Source: an uncultured Geobacter sp.
GTDB taxonomy: Bacteria > Desulfobacterota > Desulfuromonadia > Geobacterales > DSM-12255
DNA length: 64,000 bases
Direction of reading: 5' to 3'
NCBI GenBank assembly: GCA_937860145.1
Contig: CALMBF010000116.1
Coordinates: 1-64,000 of the forward strand
Both the position numbers and the translations under genes were made by a program. The notes beneath the pieces were generated by a model, which was given only the letters and a program-made list of their open reading frames with translations, was not told where the DNA came from and did not search any database. This document shows, piece after piece, positions 25,133 to 33,647 of the stretch (position 1 is the first letter of the stretch; each line of letters begins with the position of its first letter).

Positions 25133-26641
25133 ATGAAACGACTAGTTGTCCTTAGTGTATTTGCTGTTTCCGTTCTGTACGCCGCGATCTGCGAGGCAGC
25201 TGATGTACAGGTTGTTCCCGGAGCGAACGGGGTCTTTTACATCAAAGCGATTGATTTTGTCGATATCACAGGAGTCGAGCTGGAGCTTTCCTATGATACT
25301 GCCGCACTCGCAAATCCTCGGATAACCCAGGGGGATGTCCTTGCATCGACGATGTTCGTCCCTAATCCAACGTACAAGCCGAATGCTGTCAAGATTGCCG
25401 CAATGTCCCTTTCACCGTTGAAATCGTCCGGTGATCTCGTCGTTTTGACATTTGACCTCAAGGGTTCTGCACCGGGAACAGTCGGGATTCGACTCAAGCG
25501 GTTAGCTTCGTCGAAAGGGACACCAGTAAGTACCGCGAGCAGCAGCACGTCCACTGATACCAGCACAAGCTCACCCACAAGTTCTGCATCGTCAACGAAT
25601 GCGACCGGTACGACGACTACAGGAACAACATCGGGGACGTCGAGCAGCGGGACGAGTACCAACCTTGCCGGTATCTCCATGGGCACCATCACGTTGCCCC
25701 AGGACCAGCTTGCCACCACTGATAAGAAGACCGAGTACCAGCCTCTTGTCACCGATCTGCGCAAGGACATGACCCTGCCGCTGCCGGGATCAGACAGCAC
25801 CCAGGGGGGGGGTGGGAAGGCAGCCGCCGCTGCTGCAGGAAAGCAGACTGACCAGCCATCTGTTGCCTACAAATCGGTGCTGCAGATGTTCAAGGAGTTC
25901 AAAGGGGAGAAGAGTCCCAAATCGCTGGTTGCTCTTTTCGCCTCTGCCGACTACCCTGATTTCAAGCAGGATCCTCCTGTTATTATCGCGGATGGGGTTA
26001 AACCGGTCAGACTCACCCTCAGGTTGAAACCGAGCGGTAACGAGTCTCCCAAGTTCATCCTTCAAGGCGCAAACGTGCAGCAGCTTCGCGGAGTGGGCGA
26101 GGACTACGTGTGGGTTGTGGACGCTGTGCCTAAAAAAGGGGTCAGTGAGGCGAAACTCACAGCCATCGATGGTCAGCGGATCCTTGAATTCCCTCTGGTG
26201 GTGGCTCCGCTTATAGATACTGCCCTCGCTGGAGGTGGCAAGACCACAGAAGCCGATTTCACCAAGTATCTGACCAAGCCGGCCAAGTATGACCTCAACA
26301 AGGACAGCAAGTTTGATTATGTCGATGATTATATCTATACGGCTAACTATATCGTCGCCATGAAGATCAAACCTGAGAAGCTGGTTGACAAGGGGACGAA
26401 GGAGCCTGCAAAGGTAGAAAAGAAAGAGGAAAAGAGAAAAGGAGAACCCGCAAAGCTTCCTGAAACAAAATCAGGAGCCGCTGATAAAAAAGACAAACTT
26501 CCCGGGAAGGGAAGCGACGGCAAGAATGGCGAGCGGGAGAAAGATGTGAAGAAAAAGCCTGCTGCCAAGCAGGATGAAAAAGCTGAAGGTAAAAAAGGAG
26601 AGAAAAAGCCTGAAACTCCAGAACCTTCGGTCGTCAAGTAA
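25133..26641 (+). CDS. Secreted cohesin-like protein with one dockerin-type calcium loop
   Basis: A 502-residue exported protein: signal peptide (VVLSVFAVSVLYAAICEA), a cohesin-like beta-domain (VQVVPGANGVFYIKAIDF, GVELELSYDTAALANP, DLVVLTFDLKGSAPGTVGI), a Ser/Thr-rich low-complexity linker (about residues 135-185), a middle domain of unknown type, a loop DLNKDSKFDYVDD with D1-N3-D5-D9-D12 spacing identical to a dockerin F-hand near residue 390, and a Lys/Glu-rich tail. Dockerins normally have two such repeats; only one is visible. Cohesin-dockerin pairing is known from cellulosomes but also occurs in other bacteria. It is last in the operon whose secretin carries a cohesin, so it may dock to the secretin or to itself. 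Function unknown. Confidence 0.75.
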   Translation: MKRLVVLSVFAVSVLYAAICEAADVQVVPGANGVFYIKAIDFVDITGVELELSYDTAALANPRITQGDVLASTMFVPNPTYKPNAVKIAAMSLSPLKSSGDLVVLTFDLKGSAPGTVGIRLKRLASSKGTPVSTASSSTSTDTSTSSPTSSASSTNATGTTTTGTTSGTSSSGTSTNLAGISMGTITLPQDQLATTDKKTEYQPLVTDLRKDMTLPLPGSDSTQGGGGKAAAAAAGKQTDQPSVAYKSVLQMFKEFKGEKSPKSLVALFASADYPDFKQDPPVIIADGVKPVRLTLRLKPSGNESPKFILQGANVQQLRGVGEDYVWVVDAVPKKGVSEAKLTAIDGQRILEFPLVVAPLIDTALAGGGKTTEADFTKYLTKPAKYDLNKDSKFDYVDDYIYTANYIVAMKIKPEKLVDKGTKEPAKVEKKEEKRKGEPAKLPETKSGAADKKDKLPGKGSDGKNGEREKDVKKKPAAKQDEKAEGKKGEKKPETPEPSVVK

Positions 26642-26661
26642 ACGTTATTTACTCTAAACGC

Positions 26662-26696
26662 AAAAGCCCTGCAGCCAGTTATGCTGCAGGGCTTTT
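26662..26696. terminator. Bidirectional terminator between convergent genes
   Basis: AAAAGCCCTGCAG and CTGCAGGGCTTTT pair perfectly around a 9-base loop, with A and T runs on both sides so that it can stop transcription from either direction. It closes the long secretion operon and overlaps the 3' end of the leftward PHP gene. Confidence 0.92.
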
Positions 26697-27554
26697 CTCT
26701 TTTCTGCCTCCGCGTATACCGTTCAGGTTATCGAGAATGGCATGGGTAAGAAGAAGATTCCCACGCCCGTATCCCATGGTCAAGCCCTCTTCGCTGCCAT
26801 GAAAATCCGATCCTCCCGTCACGGTCAGACCCAGTTGTTTCGCCAGATTCTGGAGAAATGTTTCGTCGTCATCGAGTCCCATGGTGTTGAGCGCTTCAAG
26901 ACCGTCAAGTCCTTTTGCCGCCATGTCGGACATGATGGCGGCTAACTCGGTACGGTTGCGGCTGATACTCTGTGGATGGGCCAGAACGGCTAGTCCCCCG
27001 ATCCGTTTGATTTCAGCGAGAGCGTCATCAAAGTTGAAATACTCCTTGGGCACGTTGCACGGCATGAGGTAATTGGTGAATGCGTCCTGCATCGTCTTTG
27101 CATGGCCGTGGTCCATGAGAACCCGGGCAATATGAGGTCTACCCAGGGCACCATCTGCACGTGCGAGAACCTCCGCACTGCTGATAGTTGATTTACCTTC
27201 GAACGAGAGTTTCTCATTTATTTTGTCGATTATTCTGAGCCCCCGCGATTCCCTGCGTTGTCGAAACAGGTCCAGCTTCCGGCAAAACTCGGAGTCGTGG
27301 TGGTCGATCCAGTAACCGAGAAGGTGGACATCGTGGTAATTCTTGTATTCCACCGACAGCTCTACGGCCGGAATGACCTGGATTCCCAAGGGAGTCCCCG
27401 CAGTGACTGCTTCATCGATCCCTTCCGTCGAGTCGTGGTCGGCAATCGCGATGGCGGAAATGCCGGAGCGATACGCGATCTGTATCAGTTCGGACGGTTT
27501 GTATATACCGTCCGATGCGGTTGAGTGAACATGCAGGTCTATCGTCGGGTTCAT
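26679..27554 (-). CDS. PHP-family phosphoesterase (RNase AM/TrpH-like)
   Basis: A 291-residue metal-dependent phosphoesterase. PHP motifs are complete: DLHVHSTASDG, ADHDSTEG, PAVELS, a His in VHLLGY, LAHPQSISR and GGSDFHG. The family includes E. coli YciV (RNase AM/TrpH), a 3',5'-nucleotide bisphosphate phosphatase and 5'-3' exonuclease on short RNAs, and this protein has the same length and motif layout. It faces the secretion operon and ends within the shared terminator. It is likely monocistronic; the divergent nth start lies 75 bases from its own start. Confidence 0.88.
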   Translation of the reverse strand: MNPTIDLHVHSTASDGIYKPSELIQIAYRSGISAIAIADHDSTEGIDEAVTAGTPLGIQVIPAVELSVEYKNYHDVHLLGYWIDHHDSEFCRKLDLFRQRRESRGLRIIDKINEKLSFEGKSTISSAEVLARADGALGRPHIARVLMDHGHAKTMQDAFTNYLMPCNVPKEYFNFDDALAEIKRIGGLAVLAHPQSISRNRTELAAIMSDMAAKGLDGLEALNTMGLDDDETFLQNLAKQLGLTVTGGSDFHGSEEGLTMGYGRGNLLLTHAILDNLNGIRGGRKEKSPAA

Positions 27555-27628
27555 TTTGTTCCTTTACAAATGAAACTGGACATTATTTACTACACCGTCA
27601 CGCCTAATTTGGCGGGAAAGGATGACGC

Positions 27629-28285
27629 ATGACGAAATTTGCGATCGATGAGATCATGGAACGGCTCGAAAGCGCTGTAGCAGCCTGGCATACTCCGGCA
27701 GTCACGATTGTGTCCCAAAGGTACGGCGACCCTTTCAAGGTACTCGTCTCCTGCATACTCTCGCTCCGCACCAAGGATACCACAACAGGGCCGGCAGCGG
27801 AGAGGCTTTTTCTGTTGGCGGATACTCCTGCTGCAATGTCGTCGTTGTCCCAGGATATGCTCGAAAAGGCCATATATCCGGTAGGATTTTACCGTACCAA
27901 GGCCACACAGATCCGAGCCTTGTGCCGGCAGCTTGTCGCCGAGTACGATGGACGGATACCTGATGCAATTGACGCATTGCTTAAATTCAAGGGGGTAGGT
28001 CGTAAAACAGCCAATCTGGTATTGACGCTCGGTCATGGTCTTCCGGGCATCTGCGTTGACACCCACGTTCACCGAATCTGCAATCGATGGGGATATGTTC
28101 AGACAAGGAATCCGGAAGAGACCGAGTTCAGGCTTCGTGAGATACTTCCCCTGAAATATTGGTCGAGAATCAACGACCTGTTGGTCTCGTTCGGACAGAA
28201 CCTCTGCAAGCCTGTTTCGCCGTTCTGTACAAAGTGCCCGATTTATCAATACTGTAGGCGTTGTAATGTCATTAAAAACAGATGA
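27629..28285 (+). CDS. nth: Endonuclease III (DNA glycosylase/AP lyase)
   Basis: A 218-residue base-excision repair enzyme that removes oxidised pyrimidines and nicks at abasic sites. It has the helix-hairpin-helix LKFKGVGRKTANLVL with the catalytic Lys, the catalytic Asp in VDTHVHRI, and the 4Fe-4S loop at the C-terminus (CKPVSPFCTKCPIYQYC, Cys-X6-Cys-X2-Cys-X5-Cys type). The length is normal. The start ATG at 27629 is preceded by GGAAAGGA. Confidence 0.94.
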   Translation: MTKFAIDEIMERLESAVAAWHTPAVTIVSQRYGDPFKVLVSCILSLRTKDTTTGPAAERLFLLADTPAAMSSLSQDMLEKAIYPVGFYRTKATQIRALCRQLVAEYDGRIPDAIDALLKFKGVGRKTANLVLTLGHGLPGICVDTHVHRICNRWGYVQTRNPEETEFRLREILPLKYWSRINDLLVSFGQNLCKPVSPFCTKCPIYQYCRRCNVIKNR

Positions 28286-28292
28286 AGCATTC

Positions 28293-28320
28293 TTGCATTA
28301 TTTACTTAAATATGTATAGT
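28293..28320 (+). promoter_or_regulatory. Possible sigma-70 promoter of the oxidoreductase gene
   Basis: TTGCAT (28293-28298), 16-base spacer and TATAGT (28315-28320) sit in the 93-base gap before the dehydrogenase gene, which then has GGAGG before its ATG. No terminator is evident after nth, so read-through is also possible. Confidence 0.4.
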
Positions 28321-28378
28321 GTTCCAACAGCTCTTTATCTAATACGATAACGTTTATATTTAATGACCGGAGGTTTGT

Positions 28379-29245
28379 ATGTTGAAGAAAGTTGGTTTTC
28401 TCGGTTTGGGGACTGTCGGAAAATACATGGCAATCAACCTGATCAAGGCTGGTTACGACCTGACGGTGTATGATTCGAACACGTCGGTGGCGGCAGAGCT
28501 TGTCAATCTGGGGGCCAAATTCGCATCCTCTACGAAGGAGGCAGTAAAAGGGATGGATGTCGTGCTCCATATCCGTCCTGAAAAGGAGCGACTGAGACCC
28601 GATATCTATGGGCCTGACGGCATTTTCGCGGGGATTGATCCCGGGACGATACTCGTTGATATGGGTACCCATTCCCTCGAGAGTACGTTGGAAATCGCCG
28701 AGGAGGCTACCAAGCATCGGGTACTGTTCCTTGACGCGCCGGTATGGGGGACCAAGGAACATGCCGCAAACGGGCTGCTTACCATTCTCACCGGTGGCGA
28801 CCCTGCACTTGTGGGACGTTGCCGGGAGCTTTTCTCCTATTTCGGCCTGAATATCATTCATGTTGGAGCAATAGGTGACGCAACCCGGATGAAATTCATA
28901 GTAAATCTCGTCCAGGCCGAGCTGATTCAAGCACTATCCGAAGGCTTGGTTTTCGGTGAGAAAATGGGCTTTTCCGTTGACAAGATACTTGAGGTACTCG
29001 ATTCCGGCGGGGTTGCATCCCCCCTGTTCCATTCCAAGGGGCGTACCATGGCGCGGGGCGACTTTACCCGGAACCTTGCCCTCAAATATGTCCACGAACA
29101 GCTTGAACTGGTTCTTGACCAGGCCAAGAAGCTCAACCTCGATCTACCCGGCGCCACATGTGCCTGCAGGCTTTATGAGCAGGCGGACAAGGATGGTCGC
29201 GGCGAGGAGGATTTCTCGGCAGTCATCAAGGTGCTGAGACGATAA
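28379..29245 (+). CDS. NAD(P)-dependent beta-hydroxyacid dehydrogenase family protein
   Basis: A 288-residue oxidoreductase of the 3-hydroxyisobutyrate/6-phosphogluconate dehydrogenase superfamily. The Rossmann motif GFLGLGTVGKYMAINLIKAG is at the N-terminus, the substrate-binding block FLDAPVWGTKEHAANGLLTILTGG in the middle, and the catalytic Lys segment GDATRMKFIVNL near residue 170. Geobacter has related enzymes reported to reduce succinic semialdehyde or glyoxylate; substrate choice cannot be read here. The substrate motif 'DAPVxGxxxxAxxGxL' has the usual form. It stands alone between a promoter-like sequence and a terminator. Confidence 0.85.
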   Translation: MLKKVGFLGLGTVGKYMAINLIKAGYDLTVYDSNTSVAAELVNLGAKFASSTKEAVKGMDVVLHIRPEKERLRPDIYGPDGIFAGIDPGTILVDMGTHSLESTLEIAEEATKHRVLFLDAPVWGTKEHAANGLLTILTGGDPALVGRCRELFSYFGLNIIHVGAIGDATRMKFIVNLVQAELIQALSEGLVFGEKMGFSVDKILEVLDSGGVASPLFHSKGRTMARGDFTRNLALKYVHEQLELVLDQAKKLNLDLPGATCACRLYEQADKDGRGEEDFSAVIKVLRR

Positions 29246-29266
29246 GTTCTTCTTCCTACCTGTCTG

Positions 29267-29301
29267 AAAAGGGACGGTCTGTCTGGGCTGTCCCTTTTTT
29301 C
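29267..29301 (+). terminator. Intrinsic terminator after the dehydrogenase gene
   Basis: AAAGGGAC (29268-29275) pairs with GTCCCTTT (29290-29297) around a 14-base loop, and a run of T follows. It separates the dehydrogenase from the ettA promoter region. Confidence 0.85.
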
Positions 29302-29307
29302 TTGCTC

Positions 29308-29336
29308 TTGACAGATGTTCCACTGACCTATAAAAA
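29308..29336 (+). promoter_or_regulatory. Sigma-70-type promoter of ettA
   Basis: TTGACA at 29308-29313 is a perfect -35 box. TATAAAAA at 29329-29336 offers a -10 with 15 (TATAAA) or 17 (TAAAAA) bases of spacing. It lies between the upstream terminator and the ettA start. Confidence 0.55.
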
Positions 29337-29375
29337 TATTCGTTTACCACATCAATCATGGAGGGGTTGCACGGC

Positions 29376-31052
29376 ATGAGTATAGATCCTAACAAGGTCA
29401 TCTACTCGATGATGAGAGTATCAAAGTTTTACGACAAAAAACCTGTCATCAAGGATATATCCCTTTCCTATTTTTACGGAGCGAAGATCGGCGTCCTCGG
29501 CCTCAACGGTTCGGGTAAGAGTTCTCTCCTCAGAATCATGGCAGGAGTGGATCACGAGTATAATGGCAAGGCGGTTCTTTCAGCCGGTTATACCGTCGGC
29601 TATCTCGAACAGGAGCCGAAACTGGATGAAACAAGGACGGTGCGGCAGATTGTCGAAGAGGGGGTGCAGCAGACTGTCGATCTTCTCGCGGAATTTAATG
29701 CCATCACCGACAAGTTTTCCGAGCCGGATGCGGATTTTGACAAGCTGTGTGAACGGCAGGCGGAACTGCAGGAAAAACTCGATCATCTCAATGCCTGGGA
29801 CCTCGACTCCAGGTTGGAGATGGCCATGGATGCCCTTCGCTGTCCAGATGGGGACACCCCGGTCACGGTACTCTCCGGCGGAGAAAAACGACGCGTAGCC
29901 CTCTGTCGCCTTCTCCTGCAGAAGCCGGACATCCTGCTGCTGGACGAACCGACCAATCATCTTGACGCAGAGACTGTTGCCTGGCTGGAACAGCATCTGC
30001 AGCGCTACGAAGGGACTGTCATCGCCGTGACCCACGACCGGTATTTCCTTGACAACGTTGCCGGCTGGATACTCGAACTCGATCGTGGCGAAGGGATCCC
30101 CTGGAAGGGGAACTACTCTTCGTGGCTAGAGCAGAAACAGAACCGCCTTGCTACTGAGGAGAAGCAGGAGAGTGAACGGCAAAAGACGCTGCAGAGGGAA
30201 TTGGAATGGATCAGGATGTCCCCCAAAGGCCGTCACGCCAAGTCACAGGCGCGTATCAACGCCTATGATCAGCTTCTTGCCCAGGAGACTGAAAAACATG
30301 CACGGGAGCTTGAGATTTACATCCCTTCGGGACCGCGACTGGGAGATGTTGTCATCGAGGCGGAAGATTTGTCGAAATCCTTTGGCGACCGCCTGCTTTT
30401 CGATTCGCTTAGCTTCAAGCTGCCCAGAGGTGGCATAGTCGGTGTCATCGGACCGAACGGTGCCGGCAAGTCAACGCTTTTTAAAATAATCGCCGGACAG
30501 GAGCAGGCCGATGGCGGTTCTTTCAGGGTGGGAGAGACCGTCAAGATCGCGTATGTTGACCAGAGCCGTGATTCACTCGATCCGATGAAAAACATCTGGG
30601 AAGAGATTTCCGAAAGGCAGGATGTCCTGCAGCTTGGCAATCTCTCGGTAAATTCGAGAGCCTATGTTTCCCGGTTCAATTTTTCCGGCTCCGATCAACA
30701 GAAGAAGGTCGGGGCTCTTTCGGGGGGGGAGCGTAACAGGGTTCATCTCGCCAAGCTACTGAAATCAGGAGCAAACGTCATTCTTCTTGACGAACCTACC
30801 AACGATCTGGATGTGAATACGATGCGCGCCCTTGAAGAGGCCCTGGAAAGTTTCACCGGATGTGCGGTTGTGATCAGCCATGACAGATGGTTTCTTGACC
30901 GCATCGCCACCCACATCCTCGCATTTGAGGGGGAAAGCTCGGTTGTCTGGTTCGAGGGGAATTTTTCCGAATACGAGGAAGATCGGAAAAAACGCCTGGG
31001 TGCGGCTGCCGACCAGCCTCACAGGATCAGGTACCGTTCACTGACTCGTTGA
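29376..31052 (+). CDS. ettA: Energy-dependent translational throttle protein EttA (ABC-F)
   Basis: A 558-residue soluble ABC-F protein with two ATPase domains (Walker A GLNGSGKSSLL and GPNGAGKSTLF; signatures LSGGEKRRVAL and LSGGERNRVHL; Walker B ILLLDEPTNHLD and VILLDEPTNDLD) and the charged interdomain linker (about residues 245-310) that contacts peptidyl-tRNA at the ribosomal E site. EttA gates the first elongation step by ATP level. I use the ATG at 29376, which has GGAGGGG nine bases upstream, rather than the ATG at 29358, which lies in front of that site. Length and motifs match EttA rather than Uup or antibiotic-resistance ABC-Fs. Confidence 0.93.
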   Translation: MSIDPNKVIYSMMRVSKFYDKKPVIKDISLSYFYGAKIGVLGLNGSGKSSLLRIMAGVDHEYNGKAVLSAGYTVGYLEQEPKLDETRTVRQIVEEGVQQTVDLLAEFNAITDKFSEPDADFDKLCERQAELQEKLDHLNAWDLDSRLEMAMDALRCPDGDTPVTVLSGGEKRRVALCRLLLQKPDILLLDEPTNHLDAETVAWLEQHLQRYEGTVIAVTHDRYFLDNVAGWILELDRGEGIPWKGNYSSWLEQKQNRLATEEKQESERQKTLQRELEWIRMSPKGRHAKSQARINAYDQLLAQETEKHARELEIYIPSGPRLGDVVIEAEDLSKSFGDRLLFDSLSFKLPRGGIVGVIGPNGAGKSTLFKIIAGQEQADGGSFRVGETVKIAYVDQSRDSLDPMKNIWEEISERQDVLQLGNLSVNSRAYVSRFNFSGSDQQKKVGALSGGERNRVHLAKLLKSGANVILLDEPTNDLDVNTMRALEEALESFTGCAVVISHDRWFLDRIATHILAFEGESSVVWFEGNFSEYEEDRKKRLGAAADQPHRIRYRSLTR

Positions 31053-31083
31053 TGACATTGTCCCAGCAGAACCGGAGTTGCAG

Positions 31084-32049
31084 GTGGCGCAGAAAAACAG
31101 ATCAATGAAGCATCCGCGAAGGGCAGGAACTGACAAGCGCAAACAGATTGCCGTTGTCATCGTCGTCATTCTTGTTTTAGCCGGCGTCTTCAGCCTGCTG
31201 GAGATGGTGAAGAGGGGGGGGGAGCTGGAGACGAAAGTACCGGAGGCAACGGTGCAGACGCACAAGATGCCCCGGAAAGAGTCAACAGATTACTCCATGG
31301 GAGCATACACGTCCGTTCCGCCGCAACCACCTGCTGCACCAACTGCTGCCAAGCCACCGAAACCGACGATCAGCAGATCAGTGCGTCATGGGAGCATCGC
31401 CATCATCATCGATGACATGGGAGCCAGTCCCAAGGATGCGGAACGCTTGCTCGCCATCGACTTGCCGGTTACGTTTTCCATCATACCCGGGCTGTCACAT
31501 TCCAAAAGAGTCGCTGAAATCGCCCATGCAAAGGGAAGGGGGGTGATGGTTCACATGCCGATGGAGCCCCAGGGGTATCCGCAACAGCGCCTTGAAAAAA
31601 ACGGCTTGCTCCTTTCCCAGAGTGATGAGGAAATTGCGGGGAAGGTCGCTTCGTACCTGCAGGAGATCCCCTACGCGATCGGTGCAAACAACCACATGGG
31701 CTCAGGTTTTACCGAGCACGAAGACAAGATGATTCCTGTCCTTGATGTCTTGAAACAGCGCAACATGTTTTTCATCGACAGCAGGACCAGTAGCAGGTCG
31801 GTAGGATACGCTCTGGCTAAGCGTATGGGCATCCCGGCCGGCACACGTAATATCTTTCTGGACAATGACCAGAGTGTTGAAAAGGTCAAGGCACAACTGA
31901 ACGAGGCCGCAAGTATGGCTGAAAAAAGGGGGAGCGTGATAGCAATATGTCATCCGCACCCCGGCACCATACAGGCCTTGCAGGAAATGATGCCGGAACT
32001 GCACCGTAGGGGGATAAGCTTTATCTCCGCGGCCCAGATCGTCAGATAA
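31084..32049 (+). CDS. Divergent polysaccharide deacetylase family protein (PF04748)
   Basis: About 321 residues with an N-terminal membrane anchor (IAVVIVVILVLAGVFSLLEMV), a Pro/Ala-rich linker (PPQPPAAPTAAKPPKP) and a polysaccharide-deacetylase-like NodB-fold domain (IAIIIDDMGASPKDAERLLAIDLPVTFSIIPGL, GVMVHMPMEPQGYP, GANNHMGSGFT, FFIDSRTSSRS, VIAICHPHPGT). The family often neighbours ctp/envC genes and is thought to act on cell-wall or surface glycans, but its activity is not established. The start is uncertain: GTG 31084 has GGAG six bases upstream, while ATG 31105 and TTG 31078 are alternatives. The 3' end overlaps the convergent ParA-like gene by 8 bases. Confidence 0.82.
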   Translation: MAQKNRSMKHPRRAGTDKRKQIAVVIVVILVLAGVFSLLEMVKRGGELETKVPEATVQTHKMPRKESTDYSMGAYTSVPPQPPAAPTAAKPPKPTISRSVRHGSIAIIIDDMGASPKDAERLLAIDLPVTFSIIPGLSHSKRVAEIAHAKGRGVMVHMPMEPQGYPQQRLEKNGLLLSQSDEEIAGKVASYLQEIPYAIGANNHMGSGFTEHEDKMIPVLDVLKQRNMFFIDSRTSSRSVGYALAKRMGIPAGTRNIFLDNDQSVEKVKAQLNEAASMAEKRGSVIAICHPHPGTIQALQEMMPELHRRGISFISAAQIVR

Positions 32050-33433
32050 GCCTTGTTGCGATATTCCCCTTGAGATGGGAGAAGCTGCGATAGGAATCCT
32101 TCTGCAGGATCTTATCGGGGCTGTGTGGGTCAACAGGATGGATTATGAGGAATGCCTCTCTGAAGGTGTTTCCGTAGCCGGCGAGTGCTGCCCCCATGAG
32201 GTCATACAGTGGGCACCTGTCATCATGAAACATCCCGCCTGCATGTTCACGGTAGTTGATGCGACGGCTGGTCAGGAGCTGTCCGCTGGTATCGAACCGC
32301 CTGAACTCCATTGCACCGCTGCTGTTTCCCGGGTCAGGTCTGAACACAAAAACTGATTCCCGCGTTGACTCTTTCAGGAGCATGAGTGTGGGGTCATCCT
32401 CGGACTCGGTAACCTTGAATTTGTAGACCGAGGTTGTCAGTACCTTGAGAAAGCACTCTTCATCCATGAATCCGCTTGAGATGCCGTCTGAGGTTTCATA
32501 ATAATAGCCTGCCGTTTGGGTTGTTGCCTGAAGGATATGCTTGTTGCAAATCAGGCACTCCTTTTTAACCCCGCCAAGTCGAGCTTCGAAGGTACTTCTT
32601 TCCTTCTCGCTTTCGGCTACAAGCCATTGATGAAACAGATACGATCTCGGCTCACTGGTCTCGCGGTATTCGTAGAGGATGTCTCTGGCCAGCGATGTAA
32701 ACTGTCCATGTACGTCGGTACCTCGACCGTGGGTGAGTACGGGGTAGATTCTCCCGTCCGGATTTGTATTCAAGCTTTCCACTTTTGGACTCTTCGAGAT
32801 ATAGGTCTCGTGGCATTTATACCCGCGATTGATGGCAAATGCGCGCAGGAGGGTTTTCTGGTCGGTAAAGAGGCCGTCAAACTTGATCCTCTCGTCAATC
32901 AGGCAGGGGATCAATACAAGGCTTTTCTTGTCGAGTCCGCGCTTGTCGAAGAGGGTGAAGATGTTTTTACAGTTTTCCAGGCTCGGCATGTCCTTGACTG
33001 GAATTAGGACCTTGTCGGCCGCATAGAGGGCATTTTCCGTGAGAATATCGAGGTCAGGCCGAGTATCGATGATGACAATGCCATCGAGCCCGGAGGAGGC
33101 GAGCAGTTTTGCCAAGGCCATGGGATCTTTGACCTTCACCTTTTCCTGGGAGAGGGTGCCGGAAGAGGGGATATAGTTGACCCCGTACTGACCCGTTCGG
33201 ACTAGCTCCCCACCGGGTTTTCCCGTGAGCAGGTCAGACACCGAGCCGCTATGTTCCATCCCTTTGAAAGAAAACATCTTGTCAATGGTGAAGTGATTGT
33301 CAAAGGAGAAGATTGATACTGGCAGTTCTTCGTCAAGAGCTTTCAGAAATATGGCGAGATTGGTTGCCAGTGTCGTCTTGCCGACCCCACCTTTTTCCGA
33401 AGATACAGTGATAACATAGGGAAATGTAGTCAT
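32042..33433 (-). CDS. Stand-alone ParA/MinD-like ATPase with a Cys-containing C-terminal domain
   Basis: A 463-residue P-loop ATPase. It has the deviant Walker A KGGVGKTTLATNLA with the signature Lys, switch region VIIDTRPDLD and a further conserved VLIPVKD, as in ParA/MinD/Soj proteins. After about residue 265 comes a C-terminal part of about 200 residues that is not typical of ParA, with a Cys pair CLICNKHI, a later Cys in DEECFLK and another in DDRCPLYDL, perhaps binding metal. There is no ParB, MinC or chemotaxis partner next to it. It may position a surface, pilus or chemoreceptor complex, but I do not recognise its role. It is preceded by an untranslated region that contains the tRNA-Leu terminator. 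Confidence 0.75.
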   Translation of the reverse strand: MTTFPYVITVSSEKGGVGKTTLATNLAIFLKALDEELPVSIFSFDNHFTIDKMFSFKGMEHSGSVSDLLTGKPGGELVRTGQYGVNYIPSSGTLSQEKVKVKDPMALAKLLASSGLDGIVIIDTRPDLDILTENALYAADKVLIPVKDMPSLENCKNIFTLFDKRGLDKKSLVLIPCLIDERIKFDGLFTDQKTLLRAFAINRGYKCHETYISKSPKVESLNTNPDGRIYPVLTHGRGTDVHGQFTSLARDILYEYRETSEPRSYLFHQWLVAESEKERSTFEARLGGVKKECLICNKHILQATTQTAGYYYETSDGISSGFMDEECFLKVLTTSVYKFKVTESEDDPTLMLLKESTRESVFVFRPDPGNSSGAMEFRRFDTSGQLLTSRRINYREHAGGMFHDDRCPLYDLMGAALAGYGNTFREAFLIIHPVDPHSPDKILQKDSYRSFSHLKGNIATRLI

Positions 33434-33464
33434 GATCCGAAGCTTCTCTTGTTAGATATTCAGA

Positions 33465-33517
33465 AAGAAAAAAAGGCGCTCACTGCCCGCTCTTTTATAG
33501 CGATTTGTGTAGCGCCT
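33465..33517 (-). terminator. Intrinsic terminator downstream of tRNA-Leu
   Basis: Read on the minus strand, AGGCGCT (33517-33511) and AGCGCCT (33480-33474) form a stem with a long loop, followed by TTTTTTTC. A second small hairpin AGCTGAA/TTCAGCT (33522-33542) lies between it and the tRNA. Confidence 0.7.
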
Positions 33518-33548
33518 GATAAGCTGAATCTTTTGTTCAGCTGATTAT

Positions 33549-33635
33549 TGGTGCCGAAGACTGGACTCGAACCAGCACACCCTTGCGAGCACAAGAACCT
33601 GAATCTTGCGTGTCTACCAATTCCACCACTTCGGC
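33549..33635 (-). tRNA. tRNA-Leu (CAG)
   Basis: An 87-base class II tRNA: acceptor stem GCCGAAG/CTTCGGC, D loop with GGTAGACACG, anticodon loop ATTCAGG giving CAG, a long variable arm (GTGCTCGCAAGGGTGTG region), T arm CTGGTTCGAGTCCAG, discriminator A and encoded CCA. The long variable arm supports leucine identity. rluB lies 12 bases upstream on the same strand, so the two may be cotranscribed. Confidence 0.96.
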
Positions 33636-33647
33636 AAGTGATTTTAT

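Noticed and set aside
27590-28249. 219-codon minus-strand frame over nth
   Set aside because: Covers the complete nth gene antisense and shows no domain.
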